From CAZGKW01 sp964526295 (lineage in GTDB: Bacteria; Planctomycetota; Phycisphaerae; FEN-1346), in assembly GCA_964526295.1 (NCBI GenBank), contig CAZGKW010000015.1:1-64000 (forward strand): 64,000 nt of DNA, in the 5' to 3' direction. Below are positions 38,802 to 46,476 of this stretch, piece after piece. The stretch's first letter is position 1. Each line of letters opens with the position of its first letter. Under the pieces are notes generated by a model. The model saw only the letters and a program-made list of their open reading frames with translations. It searched no databases and had not been told where the DNA came from. The position numbers and the translations under genes are program-made.

Positions 38802-39617
38802 GTGCGCGAGACCGCCGGCCAGACCTGCATGTTGCGGCGCGTTCCTCGGCGGCCGCTACAGGGCCTTGCAGTCCTGCTGGCGGGGCTCGTGGGCCTTGCC
38901 GCGGCCGGCTGCGGCGGGGCCGTCACGCGGAGCATGGGCTTCGGATCGGCCCACATGCAGGCCGACACGGCAAGCCCGTCCGGGGCGTTCACCGCCGACC
39001 GGCGCCAGTTCGCCTACGACGCCGAGCCGGTTACCTTTCAGTTCGACACCGAGGGGGGGGCCCTGACGTACGTGGTCTTCAACATTGAGGGGCGGGACAC
39101 GGTGGTCGAGCTGCCCAAGACGATGGGCCGCTACGAGCTGACTCACCGGTTCCGCGCGGGCCATCAGCCGCTCGATTACGTCGTCTATGCGACGGCCTTC
39201 GTCGTCCGCGGTCGGCGAGACTGGATCTACGACAAGAACGACGGGACGTGGCACCTGCACCCCCGGCCGGACGACCCGGCGGACGTGATCGTCACGCGGC
39301 AGCAGACGATCCAGGTCACCTGCTACCGTCAACCGATCCGCCTGACGTTCGAATCGCCCCGCGGGGCCCCGAAAAGCCTGGCCCTGGTGTTGACGACGGC
39401 GACCGGCCGACGGACGGAAGTGCCCCGCCGACCGGGCCCCGAGGACCCCCAGGCGGGGTTCCTGGCGACCGGGTCGGCCACGGGCGGGACGTGGGAAGTG
39501 TCCTACACGCCCACCTACGAGGAGGTCAGCCGGTCGGGGACGACCCACGTGGAGCTCCTCGTCAAGCACGCGGACGGGTCGCTGGAGCGGGTCGAGGCCG
39601 AAGTCGAGACGCCCTGA
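38802..39617 (+). CDS. Predicted lipoprotein of unknown function
   Basis: 271 residues from GTG 38802 with GGCGGAG upstream; ATG 38829 is an alternative. An N-terminal hydrophobic stretch ends in a lipobox LAAAGC (Cys about 37), then a beta-rich periplasmic part: FAYDAEPVTFQFDTEGGALTYVVFNIE, VTCYRQPIRLTFESPRG, GTWEVSYTPTYEEV. The two halves look like immunoglobulin-type beta domains. No family recognised. HisRS follows 36 bases later. Confidence 0.65.
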   Translation: MRETAGQTCMLRRVPRRPLQGLAVLLAGLVGLAAAGCGGAVTRSMGFGSAHMQADTASPSGAFTADRRQFAYDAEPVTFQFDTEGGALTYVVFNIEGRDTVVELPKTMGRYELTHRFRAGHQPLDYVVYATAFVVRGRRDWIYDKNDGTWHLHPRPDDPADVIVTRQQTIQVTCYRQPIRLTFESPRGAPKSLALVLTTATGRRTEVPRRPGPEDPQAGFLATGSATGGTWEVSYTPTYEEVSRSGTTHVELLVKHADGSLERVEAEVETP

Positions 39618-39653
39618 CCGCATCGCCCGGCGGCCCTTTTCCGAGGCCCTCTG

Positions 39654-40985
39654 ATGAAGATCCAGTCGGTTCGAGGCACGCGCGACTTCTACCCGGACGA
39701 GATGCGCCTCCGCCGGTGGCTGGTCGACGTTTGGCGCCGCGTCAGTCGCCGGGCCGGCTTCGTCGAGGTCGACGGGCCGGAGCTGGAGCCCCTGGAGCTC
39801 TACACCGAAAAGAGCGGGCCGGGCATCGTCGAGGAGCTGTACTGCTTCAAGGACAAGGCGGGCCGGGACCTGGCGCTTCGGCCGGAGTTTACGCCCACGC
39901 TGGCCCGCATGATCGCCGCCCGCCAGGCGGCCCTGCCGCTGCCGATCCGCTGGTTCAACGTCTCCCGCTGCTTCCGGTACGAGCGGATGCAGAAGGGCCG
40001 CTCCCGCGAGTTCTTCCAGTGGAACGTCGACCTGGTGGGCATCGGGGGCGAGGTCGCCGACGCCGAATGCATCGCCGTCGCCGTCGATGCCCTGCGAGAG
40101 ACGGGCCTTGGCCCCGACGATGCCGAGGTCCGCATCAGCGACCGGCGTCTCATCACGGCGCTGGTGCGGCACGAGGGCATCCCGGATGAATCGCTGCCGC
40201 AGGTCTTCACGGTCCTCGACAAGCGGGAGAAGCTGCCGCCTGACGCCTTGGCCGAGGCCCTCTCGGAGGCCGGCCTCTCGAGCGCCCAGCAGGCCGGTCT
40301 GGAACGGATCCTCGCCTGGCGCGGCCTGGATGACATCGACCCGGACCAGCGGCAGAACGAGGCCGTCCGCGAGGCGCTCGGGGCCATCGAGCGGCTTTTC
40401 GACCTGCTTGAGGCTTACGGCGTGGCCGAGTGGTGCCGGTTCGACATCGGTATCGTCCGCGGCCTGGCTTACTACACCGGCCCGGTGTGGGAGGTCTCGG
40501 ACAGACGGGGCGAGCTGCGGGCCGTCTTCGGCGGCGGCCGGTACGACCGGCTGCTCGGGGACCTCGGGGCCCGGCCGATGCCCGCCTGCGGGTTCGGCTG
40601 CGGCGACGTCGTCCTGGGCATCCTGCTCGGCCAGCGAGGCCTCGCCCCCGAGCCGGAACCCGAGGCCGACTGCTATGTCGTCTCCCGCAACCGGCAGTGG
40701 CCGCAGGTGCTCAAGACCGTCCGGTTCCTCCGGGAAAAGGTCGGCCTCCGGACGCAGTTCGACCTGAAACAGGCCGGCTGGAACCGCCAGCACAAGAACG
40801 CCGTCCAATCCGGGGCGCGGTTCAGGGCCGTGATCGGGGAAGGGCCCTGGCCCCTCGTACGTCTCATAGACAGTAAGCCCGGCGACTCCGGCATGCCGAC
40901 GACGAGGAGTATCGACGTCGTTCGGGCGGACGAAGCGGAGATCGCCGACCTGAAACGACTGGCCACCCCAGAGGGCCAGACCTGA
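39654..40985 (+). CDS. hisS: Histidyl-tRNA synthetase
   Basis: 443 residues, class II aminoacyl-tRNA synthetase. N-terminal VRGTRDFYPDEMRLRRW, motif 2 region WFNVSRCFRYERMQKGRSREFFQWNVDLVG, the histidine-binding RGLAYYTGPVWEVSD and motif 3 GGGRYDRLLGDLGARPMPACGFGCG are all present, and an anticodon-binding domain closes the protein. It could be mistaken for the HisZ regulatory paralogue, but the histidine-site residues and the anticodon-binding domain favour a true synthetase. Confidence 0.93.
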   Translation: MKIQSVRGTRDFYPDEMRLRRWLVDVWRRVSRRAGFVEVDGPELEPLELYTEKSGPGIVEELYCFKDKAGRDLALRPEFTPTLARMIAARQAALPLPIRWFNVSRCFRYERMQKGRSREFFQWNVDLVGIGGEVADAECIAVAVDALRETGLGPDDAEVRISDRRLITALVRHEGIPDESLPQVFTVLDKREKLPPDALAEALSEAGLSSAQQAGLERILAWRGLDDIDPDQRQNEAVREALGAIERLFDLLEAYGVAEWCRFDIGIVRGLAYYTGPVWEVSDRRGELRAVFGGGRYDRLLGDLGARPMPACGFGCGDVVLGILLGQRGLAPEPEPEADCYVVSRNRQWPQVLKTVRFLREKVGLRTQFDLKQAGWNRQHKNAVQSGARFRAVIGEGPWPLVRLIDSKPGDSGMPTTRSIDVVRADEAEIADLKRLATPEGQT

Positions 40986-40996
40986 TCGCCGAGACC

Positions 40997-41506
40997 ATGG
41001 CCAACCGGCAGGTCATCTACGAAGCCGCTTTCGAAGATTACCTCCGGTCATCGGGCATTCCGTATGTGGCCGTCGACGAGGCCAAGAAGGCCCTCTTTGC
41101 CGGCGTCCAATTGAAAAGCTTCGACTTCGTCGTATACAGTAACGGGGGGACGAACCTGCTGGTCGACGTCAAGGGCCGCCGGTTTCCCTACGAGACCCGC
41201 AGCGGCCGGCGCTACTGGGAGAACTGGGTCGAGCGGGAGGACCTCGAGAGCCTGGCCCGATGGGAGGACGTCTTCGGCCGCGGGTTTGCAGGGCTGCTCC
41301 TGTTCTGCTACCATCTGATGCGTCCGGAGGCGGTCGACCGGATGGACGTGGTCCACCTGTTTCGCGGCGAATACTTCGGCCTCGTCGGGGTCTGTCGAAA
41401 AGCGTACGCCGAGGCGTGCCGCACGCGAAGCCGGGCGTGGGGGACCGTCTACGTGCCGGCGAAGCCGTTCCGGGCGATGGTGCGGCCGGTGACGGCGTAC
41501 CTCTGA
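40997..41506 (+). CDS. HYExAFE-family protein
   Basis: 169 residues: VIYEAAFEDYLRSSGIPYVAVDE at the start (the name-giving motif as IYEAAFE), then SFDFVVYSNGGTNLLVDVKGRRF and RYWENWVEREDLESLARWEDVFG. The D-x(~18)-D-V-K-G pattern resembles a PD-(D/E)xK nuclease core (FDFVVY...LLVDVKG), so a nuclease-like fold is plausible. The family is, to my knowledge, confined largely to Planctomycetota and supports the taxonomic call. Eleven bases after hisS, likely cotranscribed. Function unknown. Confidence 0.8.
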   Translation: MANRQVIYEAAFEDYLRSSGIPYVAVDEAKKALFAGVQLKSFDFVVYSNGGTNLLVDVKGRRFPYETRSGRRYWENWVEREDLESLARWEDVFGRGFAGLLLFCYHLMRPEAVDRMDVVHLFRGEYFGLVGVCRKAYAEACRTRSRAWGTVYVPAKPFRAMVRPVTAYL

Positions 41507-41625
41507 CCGAAGCAACTGGCGGCCGCAAAACGAGGGCGACGGGCGAACGTCGATGGCGCTGTCTAAGCCCACGAGGCGGCGCCCCGCGGGCCCACGAACC
41601 GGAGTTTCGTGAAGGGACGAACGCC

Positions 41626-41820
41626 ATGAGCAACCGCGCGACGTGGCGGCAAACGGCAACTCGGGCGGCGGCCATCGCGGCAACGCTCGCGCCCGCCGGG
41701 GTCGCCCTGGCAGCCGACCCGACCGGCGACGCCCCCAACTACGCCATTCAGAGTCTCGTCGCCGTCGTGATGTGCCTGGTGGTCTTGGTGATCGCCTGCA
41801 AACGGTTCGGCCGAACGTAG
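41626..41820 (+). CDS. Small membrane protein A (64 residues)
   Basis: From ATG 41626: a basic start (MSNRATWRQTATRAAAIAAT), a possible signal cleavage at GVALA-ADPTGD, then a second hydrophobic helix NYAIQSLVAVVMCLVVLVIACKRFGRT. First of three small consecutive genes before bioB, each with an N-terminal hydrophobic segment. Gap 41507-41625 shows nothing else. Function unknown. Confidence 0.55.
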   Translation: MSNRATWRQTATRAAAIAATLAPAGVALAADPTGDAPNYAIQSLVAVVMCLVVLVIACKRFGRT

Positions 41821-41873
41821 GCCGAGAGGATGGAACCGCTCGCCCCCGAAGCGAGCAGGAAAGGAGACACCCG

Positions 41874-42167
41874 ATGGATGGAAAGACGGTGGCCATTGCG
41901 GCCCTGGTGCTGACGGCGATGCTTCTGGCCGGCGTCGTCGGCAGCGCCCTGAGGCCTCGCCCGGCCTACGGGCAAGGCGGTGTGTACGCGACGTACCTGG
42001 CGCTGACGGCGGAGGTCCGCGACGACTACGTCCACTTCGTCATCGCCGACACCGAGCAGCGCCGCCTGATCTTCTACGCCTACAACCCCACGGACAAGAG
42101 CCTCACGCCGGCCGACGGGCGGCAGCTCGCGGTCGATTTCCGGCGCAAGCTTCCGAAACTCCCGTAG
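41874..42167 (+). CDS. Small membrane-anchored protein B (97 residues)
   Basis: ATG 41874 follows AAAGGAGAC. An N-terminal anchor or signal (VAIAALVLTAMLLAGVVGSAL) precedes a small beta-type domain: GVYATYLALTAEVRDDYVHFVIADTEQRRLIFYAYNPTDKSL. The strand pattern is echoed in protein C (GDYIMVTGNVTSSREALLVIDQIARRANVY), suggesting related folds. Unknown function. Confidence 0.6.
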   Translation: MDGKTVAIAALVLTAMLLAGVVGSALRPRPAYGQGGVYATYLALTAEVRDDYVHFVIADTEQRRLIFYAYNPTDKSLTPADGRQLAVDFRRKLPKLP

Positions 42168-42201
42168 GCAGCGGGCGAACCCGACTGGAGAAGGACTTCC
42201 C

Positions 42202-42501
42202 ATGCACACAAAAGATATACTTCTGATAGCTTTATTATGCGTCAACGTTTCGCTGGCGGCCATCGCCGGCGCGCTCCTCGCGGTCGACGGCCAGCAGCAG
42301 GCCCACGCCGCCGTCCAGTCCCGGGCCGGCGATTACATCATGGTCACCGGCAACGTCACCAGCAGCCGCGAAGCCCTGCTCGTCATCGACCAGATCGCCC
42401 GCCGGGCGAACGTCTACGTGCCGGAGGCCGGCACCGGCGCCGGCGGCATTCGGTGGCAGCTTGCCGCGACCCGGCCGCTGGACACCGACTTCGGCAGGTA
42501 A
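42202..42501 (+). CDS. Small membrane-anchored protein C (99 residues)
   Basis: ATG 42202 follows GGAGAAGGAC. The N-terminal helix ILLIALLCVNVSLAAIAGALLA anchors a periplasmic domain with AGDYIMVTGNVTSSREALLVIDQIARRANVYVPEAG. The first 14 codons are strikingly AT-rich for this genome (ATA twice, TTA twice), probably keeping the ribosome entry unstructured, or marking translational control. Ends 6 bases before the bioB start. Confidence 0.6.
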   Translation: MHTKDILLIALLCVNVSLAAIAGALLAVDGQQQAHAAVQSRAGDYIMVTGNVTSSREALLVIDQIARRANVYVPEAGTGAGGIRWQLAATRPLDTDFGR

Positions 42502-42507
42502 CGGCGG

Positions 42508-43542
42508 GTGCGCCGGAACGGCTATCCAGCGGCGCGCGCCGAAGCGGCAGCCTGCGCCGAGCGGGTCCTCGCCGGCGAGGCCCTCGACCGGACCGACGCG
42601 CTGGGCCTGCTCCGGGCGGCCGAAGCCGACCCGTGGCCCCTGCTCGGTGCGGCGAACCGTGTCCGCCAGCACTTCCGCGGGCGCACCGTTTACCTTTGCG
42701 CGATCGCGGCCGTCAAGCTCGGCCGCTGCGGCGAGGACTGCGGCTGGTGCGCCCAGAGCGGCCGGTGGCGAACGGGCATCGAGCCGCGCGGTGTGCCGCC
42801 AATGGAGGAGCTTCTCGCCGCCGCGCGGTCGGCCGCCGACGCCGGGGCAGGGCACTTCGGCCTCGTTACGAGCGGGGCCCGTCTCGCCGGGGCCGAGCTC
42901 CGGGACGTCATCGACGCCGGCCGGGCCATCCGCGATGCAACAGGCCTCGAGGTCTGCGGGAGCTTCGGCGCCCTGACGCCCGAGACGGCCGACCGACTCC
43001 GAGACGCCGGCTTTCACCGATACAACCACAACCTCGAGACGAGCCGCCGGCACTTCCCGGCCGTCTGCACCACGCATTCGTGGGAGGACCGCCGCCGCAC
43101 CGCCGAGATCGCTCGCGACGCGGGCTTGGAGCTCTGCTGCGGCGCGATATTCGGTGTGGGCGAGTCCGACGCCGACCGCGTTGACGTGGCCCTGGCCGTC
43201 CGCGACCTCGGCGCCCGCGTCGTGCCGCTCAATTTCCTCCATCCCATGGCGGGCACGCCGCTCGCCGACGCCGAGCCGCTTCCACCCATGAAGGTCCTGT
43301 CGATCGTGGCCACGTTCCGTCTGCTGCTGCCCGACCGCACGATCAAGCTGGCGGGAGGGCGCGAGCACAACCTCCGCGACCTCCAGGCCCTCATGTTCAT
43401 GGCCGGCGCGGATGCCTGTCTGGTGGGCGGCTACCTGACGACCCGCGGCCGCGGGGCCGAGGATGATCTGGGCATGATCCGCGACCTTGGGCTGGAGCCG
43501 GCCGCGTCCGTCGCCGCCCCCCGCGGGTCCCGCCATGCCTGA
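42508..43542 (+). CDS. bioB: Biotin synthase
   Basis: 344 residues from GTG 42508. A radical SAM enzyme inserting sulfur into dethiobiotin. The cluster motif is CGEDCGWCAQS (CxxxCxxC), with VYLCAIAAVKLGRCGEDCG before it. Further marks are GSFGALTPETADRLRDAG, YNHNLETSRRHFP and LNFLHPMAGTPL, and the second-cluster Cys/Arg region RTIKLAGGREHNLRDLQ. The stop overlaps the start of a FabF-like gene. No bioA, bioD or bioF is nearby. Confidence 0.9.
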   Translation: MRRNGYPAARAEAAACAERVLAGEALDRTDALGLLRAAEADPWPLLGAANRVRQHFRGRTVYLCAIAAVKLGRCGEDCGWCAQSGRWRTGIEPRGVPPMEELLAAARSAADAGAGHFGLVTSGARLAGAELRDVIDAGRAIRDATGLEVCGSFGALTPETADRLRDAGFHRYNHNLETSRRHFPAVCTTHSWEDRRRTAEIARDAGLELCCGAIFGVGESDADRVDVALAVRDLGARVVPLNFLHPMAGTPLADAEPLPPMKVLSIVATFRLLLPDRTIKLAGGREHNLRDLQALMFMAGADACLVGGYLTTRGRGAEDDLGMIRDLGLEPAASVAAPRGSRHA

Positions 43543-44731
43543 ACGGATGCGAGCGCTCATCACCGGTCTGGGCCTCGTCCTGCCCTCCGGCACAGGGCCT
43601 GGCGCCGCCGACGCCGTCTTCCGCGGCGAAAGCGCCGTCACCTTCGTGCCTCAGATTGAAGGGCTGCCCGAGGCAACGGGTGCTGCGGCGACGGAGTTCG
43701 TCCCACCGGCAGGCACCGAACGCGCCGACCGGGCCGTCCAGTTTGCCGTCGCCGCGGCCGAAGGGGCCCTCGCCGACGCAGAGCTCGTGGTTCCGCCGGC
43801 CGACCCGCAGCGCGCGGCCGTCATCTTCTCGCTCAGCAAGGGGTGCCTGGAGGGGCTGTCCGCCGCGGCCGCAGGCCGTGCGGGCGCCGACTGGGCCGAG
43901 GCCGCGCCGGACGCCGCCGCCCGATGGATCGCCCGACGCATCGGCTTCGCCGGTCCGTGTCCGGCACCCGTGACGGCGTGCGCGTCCGGCGGGCACGCCC
44001 TCGTGTGGGGCGCCCGGCTGATCGAGCGGGGAGCGGCCGACGTGGCCGTGGTGGGGGCGGCCGAGGCGCCGCTCGTCCCGATCGTCCTCGGCTCGTATCG
44101 TCGCCTTGGCATTCTTGCGACCGGCACCGATCCGCGGACGTCCGTCCGGCCCTTCTCGGCGACAAGGCGGGGCTTCGCCCTCGGCGAAGGGGCAGGGGCC
44201 CTGGTGCTCGAATCGCCGGACTCGGTCCGGCGGCGCCGGGCCCGGCCGCTCGCGCTGCTCGCCGGGTGGGCCTGCGGTGCCCACGCCGCCAGCCTCACGG
44301 ACGTCGAGCCGGACGGCCGAGCGTTGGCCCGGCTGATGAAGGATGCCCTGGACCGGGCGGGCCTCGGCCCGTCCCTCGTCGACTACGTCAACGCCCACGG
44401 GTCGGCGACGACCTCGAACGACCTGGCCGAAGCCCGGGCGATCCGGCTGGCGTTCGGACGGGCGGCCGAAGGCTTGAGTGTCTCGGCGACCAAGGGGGCC
44501 CACGGCCACCTGCTCGGGGCCGCCACGGCCGTCGAGACCGTCCTCACGATCATGGCGATGGAACGCGGGGAGGTGCCCCCGACGGCAAACCTGACGGACC
44601 CCGACCCGGCGATCCAGCTCGAGTGCACGCCGCTCGTGGCCCGGCCGCGTCCGATCCGCAACGCCCTGAAGATCGCCAGCGGCTTCGGCGGCCAGGCCAT
44701 CGCCCTCGCGCTCCGTGCCGCCGTGCCGTAG
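43535..44731 (+). CDS. Beta-ketoacyl-ACP synthase (FabF-like)
   Basis: 398 residues from ATG 43535, inside the end of bioB. The thiolase-fold catalytic set is intact: Cys in VTACASGGHALVWGARLIE, His in DYVNAHGSATTSNDLAEA and Lys-x-x-x-Gly-His in SATKGAHGHLLGAATAVE. The C-terminal GFGG loop (IASGFGGQAIALAL) is as in FabF. Length is slightly below the usual 410. Overlap with bioB suggests it may build the pimeloyl precursor for biotin rather than bulk fatty acids. Confidence 0.85.
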   Translation: MPERMRALITGLGLVLPSGTGPGAADAVFRGESAVTFVPQIEGLPEATGAAATEFVPPAGTERADRAVQFAVAAAEGALADAELVVPPADPQRAAVIFSLSKGCLEGLSAAAAGRAGADWAEAAPDAAARWIARRIGFAGPCPAPVTACASGGHALVWGARLIERGAADVAVVGAAEAPLVPIVLGSYRRLGILATGTDPRTSVRPFSATRRGFALGEGAGALVLESPDSVRRRRARPLALLAGWACGAHAASLTDVEPDGRALARLMKDALDRAGLGPSLVDYVNAHGSATTSNDLAEARAIRLAFGRAAEGLSVSATKGAHGHLLGAATAVETVLTIMAMERGEVPPTANLTDPDPAIQLECTPLVARPRPIRNALKIASGFGGQAIALALRAAVP

Positions 44732-44772
44732 CGCGAGTGGCCCGGAACAGGGCGAGGCACCTTTTCGGGCGG

Positions 44773-46476
44773 TCAGAGGTGGAGGTCGCGGTTCGGCCAG
44801 GTCACGGGCGGCTCGGGCCAGGTGACCGGCGGGCCGGGCATCTCGCCGACGAGGTCCGGGAGTCTTTCCCACGCGAGGTCCGCCCCCAGGGCCCCGAGAC
44901 GGGCCGTCACGAGGTCGGCCGCGGCGATCCACCCCTGGAGGTCGACGTTCTCGGGCAGCTCGACGCCGGCGCTGCGGGCGGCTCGCAGGTGGTCGAACCA
45001 GGTCTCCCGGGCGGCGCGCCAGTGCTCGATCGTCTCGGCAAGTCGGCGCTGGCCGCGGGCCAACGCCAATCGGGCCGCCTCCGCCTCGCCCTCCCGCCAC
45101 AGGGCCAGGCCGGCCTCGAGGTCCCGCCGGGTCTGGGCCAGCAGGCGCGAACCGTAGTAGAGATCGAGATTCGGGTAGGTCAACGCCGGTCGGAACGTTC
45201 GCAGCGCCGCGAGGAACGCCGCGTCCTCTGCGACCGGTTCGCCCTCTTCCTCGAACTCGACCGCGGCCTCCCACCGTTCGATGGCCCGGTCGAGGGCCGC
45301 GAGGCCCCGTTGAAACTCGAAGATGCCGCCCCCCGGACCGCGGCGCCGGCCTTCTACGGCTTTGCCGAACAGGATGTACGCATCCTGGACGAGGGCCGCC
45401 GCATGCAGGCGCGGCAGGTCTTCGAGAGACAGGCGGGCCTGGAACGCCTCCAGGTCTCGAACGGCCGTGCCTGCATCGTTGTAGAAGCGGGTATAGACAT
45501 CCTTGAGCGATGGGTGGGTGCTCGGGCGGTCCCACCGCAGGCCGTGAGCATGCCATTCCTGCCGGGCCCATTCCCAGGCGGCGATGGCGTCCGCCAGACG
45601 GGCCCGCCCGGCGGCCAGTTGATCGGCCGCCTCGCCCTTCCGCCCGGCCAGCGTCGCCTCGGCCGCCTCCTCCAGCCGTTCGTACGCCATGAGCGTTGTC
45701 TCGGTCGCGTAGTCGGTGGCGGCGTGGCAGGCCTGGCTGTAGACCACGGGCTTGCCCAGGGACCCTGTGAGCGTGCCGTACCGGTCGTTGGCCGTCCGGG
45801 CCCGATCGTACCATTCGTAGGCGATGAGGAAGGTGCTCCGGCCCTCGTCCTCCCAGATCCGCCGGCGGTAATAGGGGGCTTCCTGGGACTTGCCGAGCTT
45901 GTCGAGATAGATGCGTCCGAGCTCGCGCATGATCTCGGCGCTGCGGGGGTTGCGGCGGTGGCCCTCCTCGCCAAACTCGATGGCCCGCCGGATCCACTGG
46001 TACTTCCGTTCCAGCGATTGCCACTGGACGCTGACGTTCCAGGCCATGTTCCACATGTGGAAGACCCAGACCTCGGCGTAGTCGGGTTGGAGGGCGGCGA
46101 TCTTGTGGTACCGGTCGATCAGGTCGAAGTGCTCCCGCTGCTGTTTCTCCTCCTCGACCTGCATCCAGAGGTAGATGGCGTAGGGACCTCGGAACCCGCC
46201 AAGGACGAGCAGGGCGGCCTCGGCCGGAAGGTCCTCCAGGGCCCGGTCGGGACGGCCGGGCACGATGCGGTACGACGCCCCGGCCGCCGTCCGGAACGCG
46301 AACTCCGACGCCCGGGCCAACCGGCGGCCCGGCGGCTCGGTCCAGCCGAGCAGCGCTCGGCGCCGGGCCTCGACGTGCCGACGAAGCGGATAGACTGCGC
46401 CCCCCACGAGGACGAGGAGCGCGGCGGCATACAGCGCCGTACGCCCCAGCCCCGATCTCGACCGGCCGGGCGTCAT
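44773..46476 (-). CDS. Membrane-anchored helical-repeat protein of the ABC exporter operon
   Basis: 567 residues from ATG 46476, overlapping the permease stop (ATGA). One N-terminal membrane helix (about residues 12-30) and a long alpha-helical body with TPR-like pieces: HKIAALQPDYAEVWVFHMWNMAWN, RAIEFGEEGHRRNPRSAEIMRELGRIYLD, followed by Trp/Arg-rich helices. The C-terminus is proline/tryptophan-rich (PPVTWPEPPVTWPNRD). No known family. Cotranscription with an ABC-2 permease and ATPase suggests it is an accessory part of that exporter. Confidence 0.65.
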   Translation of the reverse strand: MTPGRSRSGLGRTALYAAALLVLVGGAVYPLRRHVEARRRALLGWTEPPGRRLARASEFAFRTAAGASYRIVPGRPDRALEDLPAEAALLVLGGFRGPYAIYLWMQVEEEKQQREHFDLIDRYHKIAALQPDYAEVWVFHMWNMAWNVSVQWQSLERKYQWIRRAIEFGEEGHRRNPRSAEIMRELGRIYLDKLGKSQEAPYYRRRIWEDEGRSTFLIAYEWYDRARTANDRYGTLTGSLGKPVVYSQACHAATDYATETTLMAYERLEEAAEATLAGRKGEAADQLAAGRARLADAIAAWEWARQEWHAHGLRWDRPSTHPSLKDVYTRFYNDAGTAVRDLEAFQARLSLEDLPRLHAAALVQDAYILFGKAVEGRRRGPGGGIFEFQRGLAALDRAIERWEAAVEFEEEGEPVAEDAAFLAALRTFRPALTYPNLDLYYGSRLLAQTRRDLEAGLALWREGEAEAARLALARGQRRLAETIEHWRAARETWFDHLRAARSAGVELPENVDLQGWIAAADLVTARLGALGADLAWERLPDLVGEMPGPPVTWPEPPVTWPNRDLHL

